Shown here in pieces: positions 43,301 to 55,756 of a stretch of 64,000 nt of DNA. The stretch's first letter is position 1. Each line of letters opens with the position of its first letter. The DNA comes from Brachypterus glaber (Eukaryota > Arthropoda > Insecta > Coleoptera > Kateretidae), in contig OY294052.1 of NCBI GenBank assembly GCA_958510825.1, positions 3,183,816 through 3,247,815 of the forward strand. The letters run 5' to 3'. A model generated the notes under the pieces. It was not told where the DNA came from, made no database searches, and was given only the letters and a program-made list of their open reading frames with translations. Position numbers and translations under genes: made by a program.

Positions 43301-43599
43301 ATGTAAAAACTAAATTGCATGAAGCATACGAGCGAAATAGAAGAGCCTATAACCTTAGAAAGCGTGACGTAACGTTCACGATAGGTGAGAAGGTATGGAA
43401 AAGAAATAAAGTTCTTTCCAGCGCAGTAAATTATTTTGCGTCAAAATTAGCGCCTAAGTACGTGTTATGTAAGATAATAGGTAAAAAGTCAAATTTGGTT
43501 TATGTGTTACAGGATAAAAACGGTCAATCCATTGGAGACTGGCACGTTAAAGATCTTAAGAAATATTTGGGTTCGAATAGTGATGTATCCGTCGGATAA
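40301..43599 (+). CDS. pol: Pol polyprotein (PR-RT-RNase H-IN) of the gypsy element
   Basis: About 1100 residues, open in the -1 frame relative to gag from upstream of the overlap to 43599, with no ATG needed. Numbering counts from the in-frame TTG at 40288. Aspartic protease: DTGA at 87-90. Reverse transcriptase: catalytic D330 (IDLKKAF) and YLDD at 393-396. RNase H: D545 (QCDAS) and D611 (TDHSS). Integrase: zinc-binding H747/H754 with C784/C787, and the catalytic triad D817, D877, E913 with the typical D-X35-E spacing. A GPY/F-like segment follows near the C-terminus, without a chromodomain. Domain order RT-RH-IN identifies Ty3/gypsy rather than copia. All catalytic residues are present and there are no stops, so it looks functional. 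Cleavage sites are not assigned. Expression is expected by frameshifting at 40294-40300. Confidence 0.95.
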
Positions 43600-44430
43600 C
43601 TGCATGCATGAGTTTTTAAATTTCAGAAAGAAAAATAAAACCGTTAATTGTAAATATTAGCTAAGAGTGAGTAAAAGTCAAGTGTAAATAGTTAAATTTT
43701 ATTTTAAATAAAATAAAGTCAAATATTGTAAAAAAAAAAAAATATTTTCTTTGATGCTCGAGGGATCAGGTCTAGAACTGATTGCTGCGACATTTTAGTA
43801 GATGGGTGTAGAGTGAGTGTTCTTCAGTTTTGATTGAGATCTTGATTAGAATACCTGAAAAATTAAAAGGTTAATAACGGTCAAAGCTATGGACTAAAAA
43901 GTTTTTGGACTTAGTGTCAATAATAAGGATTATTGATATTAAAAAGTCATTGTTGTTGAATTTTAGTTAATAAGAATTTTCCCGATTATGTAACTTCCCG
44001 ATTGTGTAACTATAACTCGATTTTGTCAATTCATGGATTTGTCCCTAGTAAATAGGCGTGTGGTACGCGTAGATATCAGGCTTAACTAAAAATTCAATAA
44101 AAATGCATTCAATAACAAGTTCAATAAACATTGATTCAATATTGATTCATAAAAATTGGATAGAAATGCAATGAAAAATAAATAAATATTTTTATTTTTG
44201 TATATATTCGGAAAGGGGAATAAAGCTACAATAAATAATAAGTAAATTTAATAGTTTTTGGTTACAGAATCAGAATATGCTAGTAGCATAAGTTAGGAGT
44301 AATTTTTTTTGGTTACGGGGTTATTCTTTGTGATATTATAATGTTCTATTTAGGGTTAACTATTGGAGTTTATACTCTGGGTTAAAAATAATTTTTGGGA
44401 ATAAATATTTTTTATTTATTCGGAGGAGGG
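43600..44430 (+). other. Retrotransposon 3' region with polypurine tract
   Basis: 830 bp after the pol stop without an env-like or other long frame, and with an A-run at 43731-43741. The polypurine tract GGAGGAGGG is at 44422-44430, 3 bp before the 3' LTR, and would prime plus-strand DNA synthesis. Confidence 0.75.
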
Positions 44431-44433
44431 CTG

Positions 44434-46736
44434 TGTAGCAGTTATGACTGCCACTGTTTTTAAAGATTACCTGATCTGTGTCACGTAATCATACGATGTT
44501 ACCATTTTTTCAGAAGTTAGTATTTCTTTCTATTTGCACATATAAGATTGAGTACAGACTTATTGTATGGTCTTGTGGAAGTCTTGCGATGGTCCTTGAT
44601 TCCATTTGCTGGGTCATTTTTCTTTTATTACAGAATTTGTCTTATTTTTGGTGTTTACTTTTGATAGCCTAAAATATAATAACAAACGTCTAGTAATCTA
44701 CTACTTTCAGTACTTGAGTTAGCTACTGATGTTTTTCAGCTAGTCTTACCTTTTTAATCACAGCTAAAGCTTCTGGAAGTCGGATAAAATCATTATCAAA
44801 GATTGTTTACCTAATTTTGAGGTTAGTTTTACTTCTACCCGCATTCAGGTATACAGTATGCATTGCATGGTCAGCTGATGACTTCAAGTTGGTTTATTTT
44901 CGTCGTATCATTTCTTAAACCATATGAAACGATTGTTAGATGTATGGCTAGGCATTTTAAACTTATTTAGAGTATTCTTTTTCTTTATTTTCAAGTATTA
45001 TGGGGATTATGAATAGATGTTTTTTGTGTTGCCTACCCTCAAAATCGATTTGTTGTTCGTAGTTCCAAGTTTCGCCACGGGGGGAGTTTTGTACCTTGCC
45101 GGAGTTGAAGGGAGTGGCGTTCTTTTTCAAAACGACAAGCAATGGCGTTCAGGTCGTAAAATCAGAATCTGATTTTTGTGAAACCATCCGTGGTTTATGT
45201 TTGTGTAAAAATGTTGCAATAAGTTTGTAATGAAGTATAGTATAATCCTACGTAATTAGTTCAAGCAGTTTTAATGGAAATTCCACAATATTCATCTTTC
45301 AAAGTAAGTCGCTTTTTGGTTACCTAAGTTACAAGTGTTTAACACGTTGTTTTCTTTATTTTCATTAGAGGCGTACAGATGAAGGCTTCAGGCTGCAGAG
45401 TATTCTAGTATTCAGCACTTACTGCTCCAATTAATTCAGTTTTGAACTGGGTAAGTTTATTTTAAATCTAATTACGGATTTCGATTTTTCATATCGATGG
45501 CTGAGTTCTAAAGTCGCTGTTCTTTCTTTCTAGATTGTTGGTGAAGCTTTTCCATTTCTGTTCTAACGTTCTTCGAATGTTTTGACGATACCTCTATCCC
45601 AAATTTTATGAATATTGTTGGTGAAGCTTTTATATTTTACAACGTTACCGTTATCTCAAATTTTACGAGTATCGATGGCGAAGCTTTTCATTTCAACTTT
45701 AACTTCAATTTTCATTGAGGTGTTCTTCAATTTTCCACATTAGTTTTCAAGAGTTTTCAAGATTTTTCAAGATGTTCAGTAAATTGCAGTACCGTTTTTA
45801 AGCCAAGAGGTTTACAAACGTTTCAATGGATCCTCAAGCGTTTGAGTTTCAAACGTGTTCAAATTTGTAAGGAGTTCTCAAGGCAAGGACAAGGAAATGT
45901 TCTGCACAGTGACGTACATCATCAGGGAGTGGGACAACGTATTTGGTCGTTCCAGGGACAACTTTAATTAACAGGTTTTTATAGTTTTAGTGTAAATAAT
46001 GAAAATGCGGTTTACTATATTTATTTTTGGTAAAATATCCAAGTTCTCAAATTTTAATATTTATTAAGGTGCTCTATTTTATTATGAATATTCTAGGTTG
46101 GTTTGTAAACAAAGTTGCAACTTTGGGCCGTACGCCTAGATTACTATTTTTCACTTATTAACACATACCTTATATTACTGTTTTTATTTAGGTTATTCAC
46201 CATAATAATTTTGGTATACATATTTTAACATTTTTGCAATAGGGTAGTTCACCACATTTTTTTTTATATTTCGCAATGGGGTCTTTTCACCATACTTTTG
46301 GTAATTTATAATTTTATTTTAATTAATATGATTAATTAAAGTTGTCTACTTGTCATTTTAAATAAACATTGTAACAGCACATATTTGAGTTTTTGTTTAA
46401 ATTATAATCAACACAAGATATACAAATCTATTCAAATCATAGTTATTTTTCAGGTTTACACATGCTGTAAAAGATAATTAATATTCTAGTACATTATTTT
46501 TTATGTGTTTGAATCTTAACACATAAACTGCCAAGCACATGTATGTTTACAAGATTCTGGCGCCCAAGGTGTTAAACTAAGCTTATTATCATAATTTTAA
46601 TCCATGAACCCCTGTGCCCGTACTGATGCCAGTTAGCCGATCGCAACCGTACATTTTCTTTTCTGTAATAAGTAACCAGGGCAGCGCCTGATAATTTTTT
46701 AGTTTTTACTTATTCTAGACAGGAAAACGCGGTACA
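44434..46736 (+). repeat. 3' LTR (2303 bp)
   Basis: Same start, end and length as the 5' LTR, with a constant offset of 8854 bp along its whole length. No mismatch was found in the lines compared. Followed by the target duplication ATCA. Confidence 0.95.
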
Positions 46737-46740
46737 ATCA

Positions 46741-47087
46741 GGGCCTCATTTGGAGCAATGATGCTGGTAATTGTCGATGGACGTCAAAAGACTCTAGTCC
46801 ATAATGGGTTAAAAACAAAGGCACAAATATACGAAAACCACACTTTATATTAATTATCTATAATCATTATTTTTAATGCATGCCTATTTATTAATAAATT
46901 TGTTTCAGCGTATATGAAACTAAATTGTAACTAAACAATATATTCATTGCAGAGAATCTGTTGTTCTCTTAACGTCAGCAATCTGTCTTAGTTAAGCAAT
47001 TATCTTGTAGATATATTATGTAAATCTTACTAAATTTAATTAAAATTTATAATAAATATTTAGTTTATATTTATTATTCAAAAGTTT
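46741..47087. other. No feature seen
   Basis: Flank of the retrotransposon insertion, AT-rich. It continues the sequence interrupted at 35575. Confidence 0.45.
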
Positions 47088-47775
<688 letters not shown>

Positions 47776-48992
47776 ACGGGTGGAAGCACCCGTTATTAAA
47801 ATCGACCGAAAAATTCTTTTTTTTTGCATTTTCGGCTTAACAATGTCATGAAACGTCGAGAATATATGAAAAAGTGGTTGTTAAAAAAATGTATGTCTGT
47901 CGTTTGGACTTTTTGTATGTAAACCTTATAACTTTTGAACGGAATATCCGACTTGAAAAATTCTTTCGCCAAACGATCCAGGACCTTTTCTGTTAACATT
48001 AGCGTAGGACAAGGAGGCAAAATGGACAAAAACTATAATTTTTAGCGATATCTCATTATTTATAGTAGGACAAATACATGGAAATAATGTTTAATTCCCT
48101 ACAAAAACATATGTATGTGATTACACAGCCCCACAAAAAAAAAAAAGTCCGGATCTCTAGACCAGACATGTGTATCCTTATGTATTTTGGCCCGCTGAAT
48201 CCGAATCCGAGGTCAGAAAAAGCCCTACACCCCAGGAATTGGCCCCAGAGGCCGAAAATGGCCGCTGAAAGGTGTTAAACGGGAATTTTCGGCCTCTGGG
48301 GCCAATTCCTGGGGTGTAGGGCTTTTTCTGACCTCGGATTCGGATTCAGCGGGCAAAAATACATAAGGATACATATGTCTGGTCTAGAGATCCAGACTTT
48401 TTTTTTTTTTGTGGGGCAGCCCCACAAAAAAAAAAGTCCGGATCTCTAGACCAGACATGTGTATCCTTATGTATTTTGGCCCGCTGAATCCGAATCCGAG
48501 GTCAGAAAAAGCCCTACACCCCAGGAATTGGCCCCAGAGGCCGAAAATGGCCGCTGAAAGGTTCGAAACGGGAATTTTCGGCCTCTGGGGCCAATTCCTG
48601 GGGTGTAGGGCTTTTTCTGACCTCGGATTCGGATTCAGCGGGCAAAAATACATAAGGATACACATGTCTGATCTAGAGATCCAGACTTTTTTTTTTGTGG
48701 GGCTGTGTTATTTTTATTGTAGGACTATTAGTTTCCGAGATATAGGCATTTTAATAAATTTTGATATATTTTTACATTTTTAATTAGATGTCAAATTTTG
48801 ACACATGTAAAATTTCAATCATAGTTAAATTAATTTCAATCAATTTTTCTTTTAATAAATTTCTGATAATGATGCGTCCAGAAAAACAATCCGATAAAGC
48901 TACACAGAATAAACAAAAGAAAATGGTCCAAAAATACTGAAAAGTGAAGTCAATTTGATATCTTAGTTTTTGAAATTAATTTTTCCACCCGT
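47776..48992 (-). mobile_element. ACGGGTGGAA-ended element, copy 2, carrying a dimeric foldback
   Basis: Ends ACGGGTGGAA (47776; as the small hairpin ACGGGTGGAAGCACCCGT) and TTCCACCCGT (48983-48992). Apart from the insertion at 48124-48707 it parallels 10261-10835 in inverse orientation. Non-coding. Confidence 0.8.
48124..48707. mobile_element. Dimeric GC-rich foldback element (584 bp)
   Basis: Two near-identical palindromic units of about 290 bp are fused head to tail at GTGGGGCAGCCCCAC (48411-48425). Each has near-perfect arms of about 130 bp. The outer ends are CACAGCCCCACAAAA and TTTTGTGGGGCTGTG, flanked by TTA at 48121-48123 and 48708-48710. Frames on both strands are by-products of the palindromes. 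The TTA duplication suggests PIF/Harbinger-type mobilisation. Confidence 0.9.
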
Positions 48993-49507
48993 CTAGAAAA
49001 AGTAACCGTTTTAACTTTTTTTTTTAAGAATTAGGCCTTAAAAGTGTAACTATTAAAAAATCATCGCGTATATACTTTTTTTTTCTATTTTTTCTGCTTG
49101 AGGCAACTAAATTGTTTTTTTTTCTGTGTTGATTTAAATATAAAACAATTAATTTGCAATATACGCAATTTTTAAATAAATATATTTTTCTCTAAAAATA
49201 CGAATACATTTAATTTTTAAACAGACATATAAATATTTTGTACAATAATTCAAATTCAGTTTAAATTTTAAAATTATAATTTTAAAATTATTTTACCTGG
49301 AAAGAAAGAAAAGCAAATAAAATTTGTAAAATTCATTAAAACAAACAATACATTTTTTATTTTTTATTATTTACAGAATCTTTTAATATTATTTAAAACC
49401 ACAATCTTTTAATAAATATTTTTTACATCTATAAAATAGAAAAATAGAAAACTTTTGATACTTAAAATCTAAATGATCATTATACTCTTGATGGCGCATA
49501 AGCGCTA
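48993..49507. other. No feature seen
   Basis: AT-rich, with long T runs. No gene. Confidence 0.45.
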
Positions 49508-49609
49508 GGGAAACGTTCAAGTATTACGTAACGCAAATTTTGATCATTTTGCCCCCCCCCCCGTAACGCTATTTTCCTATACCATTAACATAGGCGTAAC
49601 ACTCCAAAA
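49508..49609 (+). mobile_element. Harbinger-like MITE, copy 3 (3'-truncated)
   Basis: Starts GGGAAACGTTCAAGTATTACG as in the full copies but stops after ACACTCCAAAA, lacking the last about 42 bp with the second terminal repeat. Confidence 0.82.
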
Positions 49610-49915
49610 CATTGAATTTTTTTTTAATATTTACTTTTCTGTTACTTCCAATAAAAGAGGCTATTAACTCGACTTATATTTTTTTATGTGTGTATACGTA
49701 TTTAAATTGTACTGTAAAGAATGTTTCCGTGGTGGACATATTTTAAAATCCGGATCCGGATCCGGATCTTTCCGAATTACCCAGATAATTAAACATAATC
49801 CGGAGTAAAAACCGGAATGTCAGCTTAAATATATAAATATTAATATAAATAGCTATTAGCAAAATAAAAAGTTTATTTAATATGAAGGCTGTCTAATTTA
49901 TTTAAGTATACAGTT
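49610..49915. other. AT-rich with a short (GGATCC)n run
   Basis: ATCCGGATCCGGATCCGGATC occurs at about 49748-49770. Otherwise nothing is recognised. Confidence 0.5.
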
Positions 49916-50106
49916 TATACAGATAACCCATTGATTTAGTATACACTTGAAAAAAGAAATCGTGTCCCATGCACATAAAAAGTCGTGACTGGCGTCCTAA
50001 ATGCATAACGATTGATCCCGAGTTTATTCGAGAGTAGAAAAACTTGCCATAAAAAGAAACAAACTCTACTTTGAAGTGTATACTAAACTGATGGATTATC
50101 TGTATA
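49916..50106. mobile_element. 191-bp inverted-repeat MITE (TATACAGATAACCCATTGA)
   Basis: Left end TATACAGATAACCCATTGATTTAGTATACACTT, right end the inverse with few mismatches (AAGTGTATACTAAACTGATGGATTATCTGTATA). Non-coding. Confidence 0.85.
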
Positions 50107-50638
50107 TTATAAAGTTTAACGTTGCAATTTTATCGTTATTGAGGCTATCATTATATTTTCGTGAATATTCTCAGCGGTATGCCTATTAAAGGAAACAAAT
50201 AGCCTCGATATAAAGTGTGCATATAGATACTTTAACAGTTTATTACGAAAATAAATTTCCGGAACGTCGCGTCGCGTCGCATGGAGATGAATATGGAATT
50301 TTTTAGTGTCACATAAGTTTTTTTCATAGTTATCAATAGGTCCAGAATAGGGATTAAGAAAAAAAAAATTTCTTGTCCAAACGATCATCTTTTTTGAGTA
50401 TAAAATGTCGAGAAACATAAAAAAATCAATTATTTTTTTTTTACTAACGCTAGACTTTCCTCGGTAAATGTAAAAAATCTAGTCAAAAGTGTAAATTAAA
50501 AAGTCAAGACAAGATGGGGGTCACGTTATCAAGACTTTTGACTAAATTGTTGTACTTTTTATAAACCTACAAGTTTTAAGTAATTTCTCTACACAAGTTA
50601 TGATCATTCCATGCTCGAGAACTTTCTATCACACATTT
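50107..50638. other. No supported gene
   Basis: A 100-codon minus-strand frame lies at 50116-50418 but has no recognisable domain. It includes a GTCGCGTCGCGTCGCA run. Confidence 0.4.
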
Positions 50639-51297
50639 CTACGGAAAGTTTGTCATACGAGCCGGCAGGCGAGTATGACGGTCTCGCGAGCGCGGAATGT
50701 TTATTCCATACGTGTTGTAGACTATACTTTTTCTTCGTCTGCAAATATGAAACACTGTATGGCTTTAAACTGCGGACAAGGTTAAAAACAATGTTTTTTT
50801 GTGACTAGGACATTGTAAATGCAACAAAACACATATATTTAAATAAAGCAATTAATGTTATTTAACAATTTTATCAAATCAGTACTTAAAAAAGATTTTT
50901 ATTTAATTTTAGCACATATTTACAAATTATAATGCAAAAATTGAAGGTTATGTCAGATTGTTGTGGCAGATATCAGGTTTAAATATTTAACAATAGATTT
51001 TAATTTTTTGAAATAAATTGATAAAAAACTGGTCAAATATTAAGAAAAACTAAAAAACTTTATGTAATTTTAACGCAAAACTTTAAATTGCATTAAATTA
51101 TTCAATATTTCATGGTATTTTTGCTTATTTTGCTACAGTTTTCTTTACTTTTATAAACAAGAGATGGCACTACATGTGCTCATTCTAACACTTGATACGG
51201 AATAGTCATACCGTATCTAGAGCTAAAATAGATTCATTTTATGTTTAAAAAGTGCCCACGTTCTAAACCAGCAGTAGAAAAAATATTCTAATAATAG
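50639..51297 (+). repeat. Dispersed 0.7-kb repeat with GC-rich head, copy B
   Basis: Matches copy A (2311-3008) from GAAAGTTTGTCATACGAGCC to the GATACGG...CCGTATC hairpin and the tail. The extreme left end is missing. Confidence 0.8.
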
Positions 51298-51654
51298 AGT
51301 CTGATAGGATAAAAATAAATATTCCTCCAGAGTCGTATACAATTTTTTGTTGAAGTAAATCATGAACAGTCCCTATTTATGACAGGTCTCTGGGTTATAT
51401 TATTTAGCATAATGGAATAAATAAGATCCTCGGCGTGCCGCTCGTCCTAAAAAAACATTCAACCTGCGAGGTACACAATATTTCATTTAAACTTTTAAGT
51501 TTACCAGCCTGTCTCTTTGCTGCATTATGCTCTGGTTTTATACCCGCAGATGAAAGAAAGGACATATAGCCGGCGGAATTACTATAGACTATCGTGCCTC
51601 TCACTTTCACGCATCCTGCGTTGCGAGCGCGCTAGCGTTGTAAGAAATACTATA
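51298..51654. other. No supported gene
   Basis: Small overlapping frames on both strands, none with a recognisable domain. Confidence 0.35.
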
Positions 51655-52090
51655 GGATATAGTATATTACGCACCGAGTACGCGAATCTAGTTTTTAGTG
51701 CAAGAGAGTATTTTTTTACGAGGCGCAGCGTAGTAAAAAAGAACTGGATGTGCACTGAAATGGTTTGCGTCGAGGTACGTATACTAGGTTTCCTACGACC
51801 TAACAACTAAACTTTTTGATCATTTTGAGGTTATGTGTTTGACGTTTACTAATTTTCTGACAGTAGATATGTAAAATCAGCTGATTGTCACTTTCCAACC
51901 GTTTTCATAGGCAACGGGTGGGAAATAGGTGCTACTAAGTAGGTCATAGGAAAAATCATTTTTCCTACGACCTAGTTAGTAGTTAGTGCTTATTTTCCAC
52001 CCGTTGCCATGACAGCGATCGGAAAGTGACAGTCAGCTGATTTTATCAGAAAACAAGTGAACGTCAAACACAAAACGTCAAATTATTAAA
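51655..52090. repeat. Dispersed repeat (GACCTAGTTAGTA...), copy 2, with inverted duplication
   Basis: 51655-51808 matches the inverse of about 33995-34135. 51830-51957 and 51958-52083 are inverted copies of each other (centre AAAAATCATTTTT), each matching 33820-33960. Confidence 0.8.
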
Positions 52091-52489
52091 ATTAATTTTA
52101 AGACAATTTTTTTTGTCGATGGACTTTTTAACAATAGCTACTAGTTTTTAAGAGATTTCGATTTTAAAGACATTCCATGTGGAAAAGGTCTCCATTTCAG
52201 ATTGTTTATTTATTTGTTTTATACTTATTTAGAAAGCTATGTATTATTTATTAATATAAATCACATAACCAATTTTAATTATTCATCAAAATGACTGGCT
52301 TAAAAAAAAACACGTAAAGGGAGCTGAAAACCCTGTCACCTAAACGACCTTTTAAATTGTATCGTTAAATATTTATAATGCTTTATTTCATTTGTGGAGT
52401 CACTCTATTTAGCGACGGTTTTACCCGTTGTAAGAGTAGCTAGTAGTGGGTCTGTTGCCCTGGCGTTACGAATAGTAATCGCTGGCAAA
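52091..52489. other. No feature seen
   Basis: AT-rich DNA without a supported gene. Confidence 0.4.
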
Positions 52490-52657
52490 TACAAATGTGA
52501 CCCTGCACACAGAAACCCTACTAGTGTGTCAAATTTACGTATTTCACGTTTTTTCGGATGCTTATTTCAAAAAGCAAAAGCAAAACTCTAAACCCGGTTT
52601 CTAAGAAAAATAGTTTTGATACACTAAGTGGGTTTCTTTGTGCAGGGTCACATATTT
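52490..52657. mobile_element. About 168-bp inverted-repeat MITE (TGTGACCCTGCACA)
   Basis: Ends ACAAATGTGACCCTGCACACAGAAACCC and GGGTTTCTTTGTGCAGGGTCACATATTTG. The arms are about 40 bp and include GTGTGTCAAA/TTTGATACAC. Confidence 0.82.
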
Positions 52658-52785
52658 GATTGTATCCAGAGCATTTTTTAAGGAAATGTACCAAGGGTGA
52701 CAAAAACTACATTACTTTTTAAATGATTTAATACAGAAAAACTTTGTTTTTGCGAACAATAAGCTAATATAATAAGCAAGAGTCG
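52658..52785. other. Short spacer
   Basis: Nothing recognised. Confidence 0.4.
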
Positions 52786-52941
52786 GCGTAAACTCAGTTA
52801 TGACTCATCAACGTTGAAAATAAACACAGAAACATAGGCTTACGGAATAATTTTGCCGAATTATGAGGGAAATTTTTATAAGGATCACTAAATCGAAACA
52901 TTTGGCGACTAATTTGTTACACACAACAATATTGACTATAC

Positions 52942-53006
<65 letters not shown>

Positions 53007-53226
53007 TTTTTCAAAGAAAAAACCGACATTCGATTTTATCTTTTAAGAATACGAAAGTTCTTAATTTTTATTTATCGATATCTTTTTTCCCACCTTACTC
53101 GTTTAAATGAAATCATTAAAAAAATCAAGATAAAAAGATAAAAATATAAATATTTAAAACCTCGCCTCAACGCTAGAGTCGATGCGAAGCCTATGCGGGT
53201 ACTGGAAATTCGCTGCGTACTGAGCT
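52786..53226 (-). repeat. Dispersed repeat with internal (TA)n array, copy 2
   Basis: Reverse complement of 27031-27511, from GTCGGCGTAAACTCAG to TACTGGAAATTCGCTGCG. The (TA)n array (52947-53001) is at the equivalent place and shorter. Confidence 0.82.
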
Positions 53227-53971
53227 TAAAGCTGACTATAGGAGGAACTCTACATTGTAGTTGTAGAGTCTTGTAATTTGTTATATTATTTGTTAATAAA
53301 CTATTCTATTCTATTCTATAACGACTGATACGTCAGACGCCGCTAGAATGAGTGACTCTGTTCGTTTGTATATAAGATTTAAAACTGTTGTTTCTTTGAT
53401 AAACCGCTAAGTTGAAAAGTGGCCCGTCAGCGAAAAAAAGCGGTAATCTTACACGCTACACAGTAGAACGCATTTGGAAAAATCACAGACAATAAATAAA
53501 TTTTAAAACCTTATTATTTTTGTTTACAATGTATTTATTAATTTCCTTAGAAAAAAATTGAACACGATACCTCAAGAACGCTTTGAACTTAGGTCTTATC
53601 CAAGTTTCTCGGTTGGATAATTGTTGATTAAGCTCGCTCTATTTATTCGAGCAATTTTTTAACAGTAAAAAATTAAAATATTTTTTTATGAAAAGAAGTT
53701 TTTTGAATAAACTATTAAAAACCCATTAAGAATGTTAAGAGTCATGAAAATCAAGACTCTTGTGAGATGAGACAAGAAGTTACAAGTCGAGACTCTTTCT
53801 AGACGAGACTAGTAGTTAATCGTCGAGAAAAGGTCAAGATAAGTCAACTTTGTTAAATCCTTAAAATGTCTTCTACACACCGACGAAGTATTTAATGTAG
53901 AAATTAGAAAAACAGTTTAAATTTTCTCTTGTTTTAGTATAATTATATTATAGTAGAAAATTTATATTACC

Positions 53972-54003
<32 letters not shown>
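53227..54003. other. Gene-free; possible retroelement tail and (TTA)n
   Basis: TTAATAAACTATTCTATTCTATTCTAT at about 53291-53320 has the look of a retroelement 3' end (AATAAA plus (ATTCT)n), without upstream coding evidence. A (TTA)n run at about 53977-54003 abuts the next MITE, whose target is TTA. Confidence 0.45.
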
Positions 54004-54109
54004 GGGAACGTTCAAGTATTACGTAACGCTAATTTTGATCATTTTGGACCCCCACCCCCCTGTAACGCTATTTTCCTATACCATTAACATGGGCGCAACA
54101 CTCCAAAAA
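54004..54109 (+). mobile_element. Harbinger-like MITE, copy 4 (3'-truncated)
   Basis: Begins GGGAACGTTCAAGTATTACG right after TTA and ends after ACACTCCAAAA, at the same internal point as copy 3. Confidence 0.85.
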
Positions 54110-55748
54110 GAAAAAAGTAAAATTTGGTAATATTTTTCAAAATTCGACCCTATGTGTACTCTAATCTTCGAATTATTCAAGCTTTGTTAACAATTTTATC
54201 TTTCTTTAAAGATAGATGGTAAAAGCTTTCGGCTTAAAAAAAGTACTTAAATACCCTTCATTGAAATTATTTAAATATCTTCTTTGCCTAATTTAACTGG
54301 AGCAAAAACTTGTTAAAATTAGATTTATAAATGCGTGTTTAAACATAAACTTTTTATATTACTTTTTAAAACAATATTTTTTTTATAGATTATGCGTTTT
54401 TGTGAAATGTTACATTTTATGGTACACCGAAGAGATTTTATGACTGACTCGAAGACAAATATTGTAGCGTAGCTCACACAGTGAGCTTTTTACTATTCAA
54501 ATAATTAAACTTTTAACATCAGGGGTCTTTCTGCCTTAAAAATTATAAAAATAATCTTTTTTAAAACATTTTTATTATAAAGAATGAAAAAAGATATCAT
54601 TGTGAAATTTTGTAGGTGTTTATTTGTATTCAAAGCGAAGCGGAGTCCGGAAACTAAAGACGAGTAAAAAAAGCACTTTTCCTCTGAGTAAAAAATACTA
54701 TTTTTTCTTTTAGCATATTTTTTAAATATTATTTTTTGAATTTAATTTATTCAGTAATAAAGTATGTTTTTTTATTAAAATAGGCCAATAAAACCATTTC
54801 GTAATAAACTTAAACATTCCTTAGCTCATTTTAAATTTTTTTTGTACACTTTTCACGATTTTGATGGTAACTTGTTTAATGTAGCATTTGAAATTTCGGA
54901 GAGATTTGTAAGTGTATAAACAATATATTCTTCTTCAATTATTTTTAATCAATTTCGCACAAGGTTTTTGCACAGAATCTCGAGGTCAACCACCTGTTTA
55001 CATAATAAACAAACAAGTTTGAAGTATGGCTGTCATAAAAGTCAAAGAGTGCTGCCGCCAGTGGTGATTTTGCTAACTAACTTTTTTTTACGGCGTACAA
55101 CAATGAACTCATTTTTTTACTGTAAAAAAATAGATCACTTCTAACTAGTGTGTTCAGTTATAAAATATGAACATTTTAGTACGCTTGAAGAAAAAGATTA
55201 TTAAACTTATGAAAGTAAACTCTATAAAACCTTTTCAAACTGTAAAATTATAATTTTATGTGGCAAATAATTTGTAATTATTATTTTATGTGGCAAATAA
55301 TGTTAAATAAACCGTGGAAAGTTATCGGCAAATTAATATCAAAAGTTTTCCAAATTGTTCCCCTTACTTATATTTCCCATTTATAACTTCAATCAACTAA
55401 ATAATTATTTTCCTTGAAAATTAACGGAATTAATAGTTTATTAAATTTGAAACTTTTTGCTCTTGAAAATGTAAATATTCGTATTCAGATTTTAAGTTAA
55501 ATATAATTTAAACCAAATTTCTTACTGTTTAATAGAAAATACTGAATCTTTAAATTTAGCCTCAAGATTTACGATGACAGCGTAAGTTAAAGTTTTATCC
55601 TAACACTAGGTTTTTAAATTACCCCCCTCCAGGGTGTCACAATTGTGACTTTACTTTTTGATTTTTTTTTTAAGGCAATGTTAATCCAAAATACTTTTAT
55701 AGACTTTTTGTGTGTATGCAAATTTAATAATTTTATTATTATTTTTTA
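54110..55748. other. No gene seen
   Basis: 1.6 kb of AT-rich DNA. A small hairpin GTAGCTCACACAGTGAGC lies near 54471. 55262-55310 contains a short direct duplication of TTATTTTATGTGGCAAATAAT type. No frame with a recognisable domain. Confidence 0.45.
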
Positions 55749-55756
55749 CAACATTT

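Larger units (their letters stand above)
35580..46736 (+). mobile_element. Complete Ty3/gypsy LTR retrotransposon (11,157 bp)
   Basis: Two same-length LTRs (TGTAGC...GGTACA) enclose a PBS, leader, gag, pol and a polypurine tract. A 4-bp target duplication ATCA lies at 35576-35579 and 46737-46740. Both ORFs are intact and the LTRs showed no difference in the lines compared, so the insertion is probably very recent and possibly active. There is no env-like frame between pol and the 3' LTR. The integrase lacks a chromodomain. The 2.3-kb LTRs are unusually long for the class. Confidence 0.96.

Noticed and set aside
43600..44430. Search for an env gene after pol
   Set aside because: No long frame, signal peptide or membrane-anchor pattern is present; only non-coding DNA and the polypurine tract.
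48078..48783. Frames on both strands with similar translations
   Set aside because: By-products of the dimeric palindrome; the same sequence is read in both directions.
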